From Bryobacteraceae bacterium (GTDB taxonomy: Bacteria > Acidobacteriota > Terriglobia > Bryobacterales > Bryobacteraceae): a stretch of 6,866 nt of DNA. Of the stretch, positions 4,596 to 6,866 are shown piece by piece. Both the position numbers and the translations under genes were made by a program. The notes beneath the pieces were generated by a model. The model was not told where the DNA came from and did no database searches. It was given only the letters and a program-made list of their open reading frames with translations. Location: positions 1-6,866 of the forward strand of contig JAICMB010000175.1 of NCBI GenBank assembly GCA_025929455.1. Reading direction: 5' to 3'. Each line of letters opens with the position of its first letter. Position 1 is the first letter of the stretch.

Positions 4596-6866
4596 ATGCG
4601 CTCAATCCTCTGTCGCACTACGTATGTGCTCTTCTGCATCGCCGCGATCGCTCCCGCGCTGGCCGCGCGCGACATCAATCTCGCGAACGCAGTGGTTGTC
4701 ACAAGACCCGGTGACCTGCCGAATGCGGAAGCGACCGCAGCAAGGGTTTTGATCGAAGAGGTCGAGAAGCGAACGGGTGTAAGGTTACGTCAGTCGACGC
4801 AATGGCCCAGCGGCACCGCCGTGATTGCCATCACGTCCGATAGAAGCGTCGCCGCATGGGGTCGCGCCGTGCCGCGTGGCGAAAATCGACCGGAAGGATA
4901 CCGCCTGTATGTTGACGAGACGCAAAGCCCCGCTACGGTGTGGGTCATCGGCGCAGACGCGCGCGGAGCCTTGTTCGGCGTCGGCCAACTGCTGCGCCGG
5001 CTCGACTGGAGTCGCGGTCAACTGAGCATTCCTGCAATGCTCGACGTCGCGACGTCCCCCGCGTACGCCATTCGTGGACATCAACTCGGCTATCGCGCAC
5101 AAGCCAATTCCTACGACGCCTGGAATGCGGCACAGTTCGAGCAATACATCCGCGAGCTGACCTTCTTCGGCGCGAACAGCATCGAAGGAATTCCGTTTCA
5201 GGATGACCGTCCGACGCCGGTGATGAAAACGCCGCGCCGCGAGATGAACCGTGCGATCGGCGAAATCTGCTATCGTTACGGCCTCGATTATTGGGCGTGG
5301 CTGCCGGTCGAATTCGACCTTAAAGACCGCGCCCGGCGTTCCAGCCTGCTCGACCGCTGCAAAGAGTTTTTCACCGATACGCCGACCCTGACGGGCGTAT
5401 TTTTCCCCGGAGGCGATCCGGGCCACAATCCGCCGGAACTGGTGCTGCCGTTCCTTGAGGACATGTCGAAGCTCCTCGTCGTCGCGCATCCGTCCGCGAA
5501 AATCTGGCTCTCGCTGCAGTGGTTCTCACCCGCGCAGGTGGATTCCATTTATCAGTACATTGAGCAGCGCAAACCCGCCTGGTTCGGAGGGCTCGTCGCG
5601 GGACCTTCCAGCCCACCGCTGGCGGAAACTCGCCGGCGCCTTCCGGCTGCATACGGGCTTCGCGATTATCCCGATATCACGCATAACAAGCTTTCGCAGT
5701 ATCCGGTTGCCGAGTGGGATCAGGCTTTCGCGTTGACCTTGGGCCGCGAAGCCATCAACCCTCGTCCTGCCGAGTATGCGCGGATTCACAACCAAACAGC
5801 ACCGTTCACCAACGGTTTCATCTCCTATTCCGACGGCGTACACGACGACGTGAACAAAACGATGTGGAGCGCGCTGAGCTGGGATCCGCATGCGAACGTG
5901 CGCGACATCCTCGTCGACTATGCGCGCGTTTACTTTGAGCCCTCTGTCGCGACGCAAGCGGCCGATGCGATCCTCGCGCTCGAGAAGAACTGGCACGGCC
6001 CGCTGGTCTACAACGGCGCCGTTGAGGGCACGCTGCTGACATGGCAGAACCTGGCAAAGCGTGCTTCCGAGCTCGCAGGGAACTGGCGCTGGCAGATGTG
6101 TCTCTTGCGGGCGAACTACGACGCGTACGATCGCAGACGGCTGATCAACGAGACGAAACTCGAAACAGAAGCGAACGGCGTCCTAGTCGAAGCCCGCGAG
6201 CAAGGCTCGGCAAAAACAATGGCCGAAGCGGCGCAGGTTTTGGAACGGGCTGTAACAGATCGCGCCGCTCCCGATCTGCGGGCGCGGATCATCGAACTGT
6301 GTGTGAAACTGTTCGACTCGATCGGCCTGCAGACCAGCGTCGAGAAATATCACGCCATCGGCGAGGAGCGTGGAGCCGTTCTGGACTTCATCGATTACCC
6401 GCTGAACAACCGCTGGTGGCTTGAGGATCAGTTCAAAGCTATCGGGCAGCTTGGCTCCGAGACGCAAAAGCAGGACCGCCTTGTCGCGATCGCTCATTGG
6501 GAGCACCCGGGCGCGGGCAGTTTCTACGACGATATCGGCAATATCGCCAACTCGCCGCACGTCGCTCGCTGCGATAGTCCGGATGCGCCTCACATGCGGC
6601 GCTGTCCCGAGCCGACGTTCTGGTGGTGGGACCAGGGCAAGAGCCGCGCGCGGCTATCCTGGCAAACGACCATGTGGCCTCCGGCTGTTGTTTACGAAGG
6701 TCTGGACCCGAATGCGGATTATGTTGTCAGGTCTAGCGGCTACGGGCAGGCGCTGCTACGAATCAACGGAGAGCGCGTGCAGCCTACGCGCGATGGGAAG
6801 CAGATGGGCGAGCTCAAAGAGTTCCCCGTCGATCGCAAATACGTGGCGAACAGAAAGCTGGTGCTC
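4596..6866 (+). CDS. Large secreted glycoside-hydrolase-like protein (GH67/GH20-accessory-like N-terminal domain), 3' truncated
   Basis: The frame is open without a stop from ATG 4596 to the window end, 757 codons. Residues 1-23 are a good signal peptide (R2, R7, hydrophobic core, A-L-A before A-R-D); in-frame ATG 4578 would add six residues and weaken it. Residues about 25-150 look like the alpha/beta accessory domain seen before GH67 and GH20 barrels: Y102-R-L-Y-V-D-E, then G119-A-D-A-R-G-A-L-F-G-V-G-Q-L-L-R. From R160-G-H-Q-L-G-Y-R a probable TIM barrel follows, with acidic candidates E197 (S-I-E-G), E239/D241 (W-L-P-V-E-F-D), D274 (F-F-P-G-G-D-P-G-H) and D413-G-V-H-D-D-V-N-K-T-M-W. A helical region (about 440-620) and a Trp-rich probable beta domain from 676 (W-W-W-D-Q-G-K) complete the visible part. 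Alpha-glucuronidase-like activity is the best guess, but the catalytic pair is not certain. It is divergent from the Gfo/Idh operon and probably acts in the same pathway. Confidence 0.72.
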   Translation, partial: MRSILCRTTYVLFCIAAIAPALAARDINLANAVVVTRPGDLPNAEATAARVLIEEVEKRTGVRLRQSTQWPSGTAVIAITSDRSVAAWGRAVPRGENRPEGYRLYVDETQSPATVWVIGADARGALFGVGQLLRRLDWSRGQLSIPAMLDVATSPAYAIRGHQLGYRAQANSYDAWNAAQFEQYIRELTFFGANSIEGIPFQDDRPTPVMKTPRREMNRAIGEICYRYGLDYWAWLPVEFDLKDRARRSSLLDRCKEFFTDTPTLTGVFFPGGDPGHNPPELVLPFLEDMSKLLVVAHPSAKIWLSLQWFSPAQVDSIYQYIEQRKPAWFGGLVAGPSSPPLAETRRRLPAAYGLRDYPDITHNKLSQYPVAEWDQAFALTLGREAINPRPAEYARIHNQTAPFTNGFISYSDGVHDDVNKTMWSALSWDPHANVRDILVDYARVYFEPSVATQAADAILALEKNWHGPLVYNGAVEGTLLTWQNLAKRASELAGNWRWQMCLLRANYDAYDRRRLINETKLETEANGVLVEAREQGSAKTMAEAAQVLERAVTDRAAPDLRARIIELCVKLFDSIGLQTSVEKYHAIGEERGAVLDFIDYPLNNRWWLEDQFKAIGQLGSETQKQDRLVAIAHWEHPGAGSFYDDIGNIANSPHVARCDSPDAPHMRRCPEPTFWWWDQGKSRARLSWQTTMWPPAVVYEGLDPNADYVVRSSGYGQALLRINGERVQPTRDGKQMGELKEFPVDRKYVANRKLVL

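Noticed and set aside
3580..4752. 390-codon plus-strand open frame antisense to the first Gfo/Idh gene
   Set aside because: It is antisense to a clear family member with signal peptide and motifs, runs across the divergent promoter region and into the glycosidase start, and its Arg/His-rich translation matches no known fold. High GC produces such frames.
4785..5489. 234-codon minus-strand open frame inside the glycosidase gene
   Set aside because: It lies entirely opposite the well-supported glycosidase frame, has no recognisable motif, and is explained by GC-rich third positions.

Overview
The window is high-GC bacterial chromosome with tight gene packing. It looks like a soil Acidobacteriota genome of the Bryobacterales / Candidatus Solibacter type. 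This is inferred from the gene mix: exported Gfo/Idh/MocA proteins (one Tat-dependent), an exported amidohydrolase, a heparinase-like lyase and a large secreted glycosidase-like protein. No marker gene fixes the taxonomy.

Layout: (1) positions 1-771, plus strand, the 3' end of a heparinase II/III-like polysaccharide lyase whose start lies outside the window. (2) 772-1653, minus, an exported amidohydrolase-2-type TIM-barrel hydrolase whose stop codon directly abuts the lyase stop. (3) 1654-1743, a divergent promoter region. (4) 1744-2247, plus, a DUF4112 membrane protein. (5) 2258-4533, minus, a two-gene operon encoding two different exported Gfo/Idh/MocA-like proteins; the promoter-proximal one has a Sec-type signal and a degenerate nucleotide-binding loop, and the second has a Tat signal and a canonical loop. 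(6) 4534-4595, a second divergent promoter region. (7) 4596 to the window end, plus, a large secreted protein with a GH67/GH20-accessory-like N-terminal domain and a probable TIM-barrel glycosidase core, truncated by the window edge.

The lyase, the glycosidase-like protein, the two oxidoreductases and the amidohydrolase together suggest extracytoplasmic breakdown and oxidation of a complex, possibly uronate-containing, glycan. The substrate cannot be read from the sequence. DUF4112 has no evident link to this theme.

The main regulatory observation is that the first minus-strand gene of each divergent pair has a TATAAT-like hexamer exactly 7 nt before its ATG and no Shine-Dalgarno sequence, which predicts leaderless mRNAs. 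Both hexamers sit in a shared 15-bp motif (14/15 identical). The internal operon gene instead has a clear Shine-Dalgarno overlapping the upstream stop codon. No RNA genes, CRISPR arrays, insertion sequences or convincing terminators were seen.
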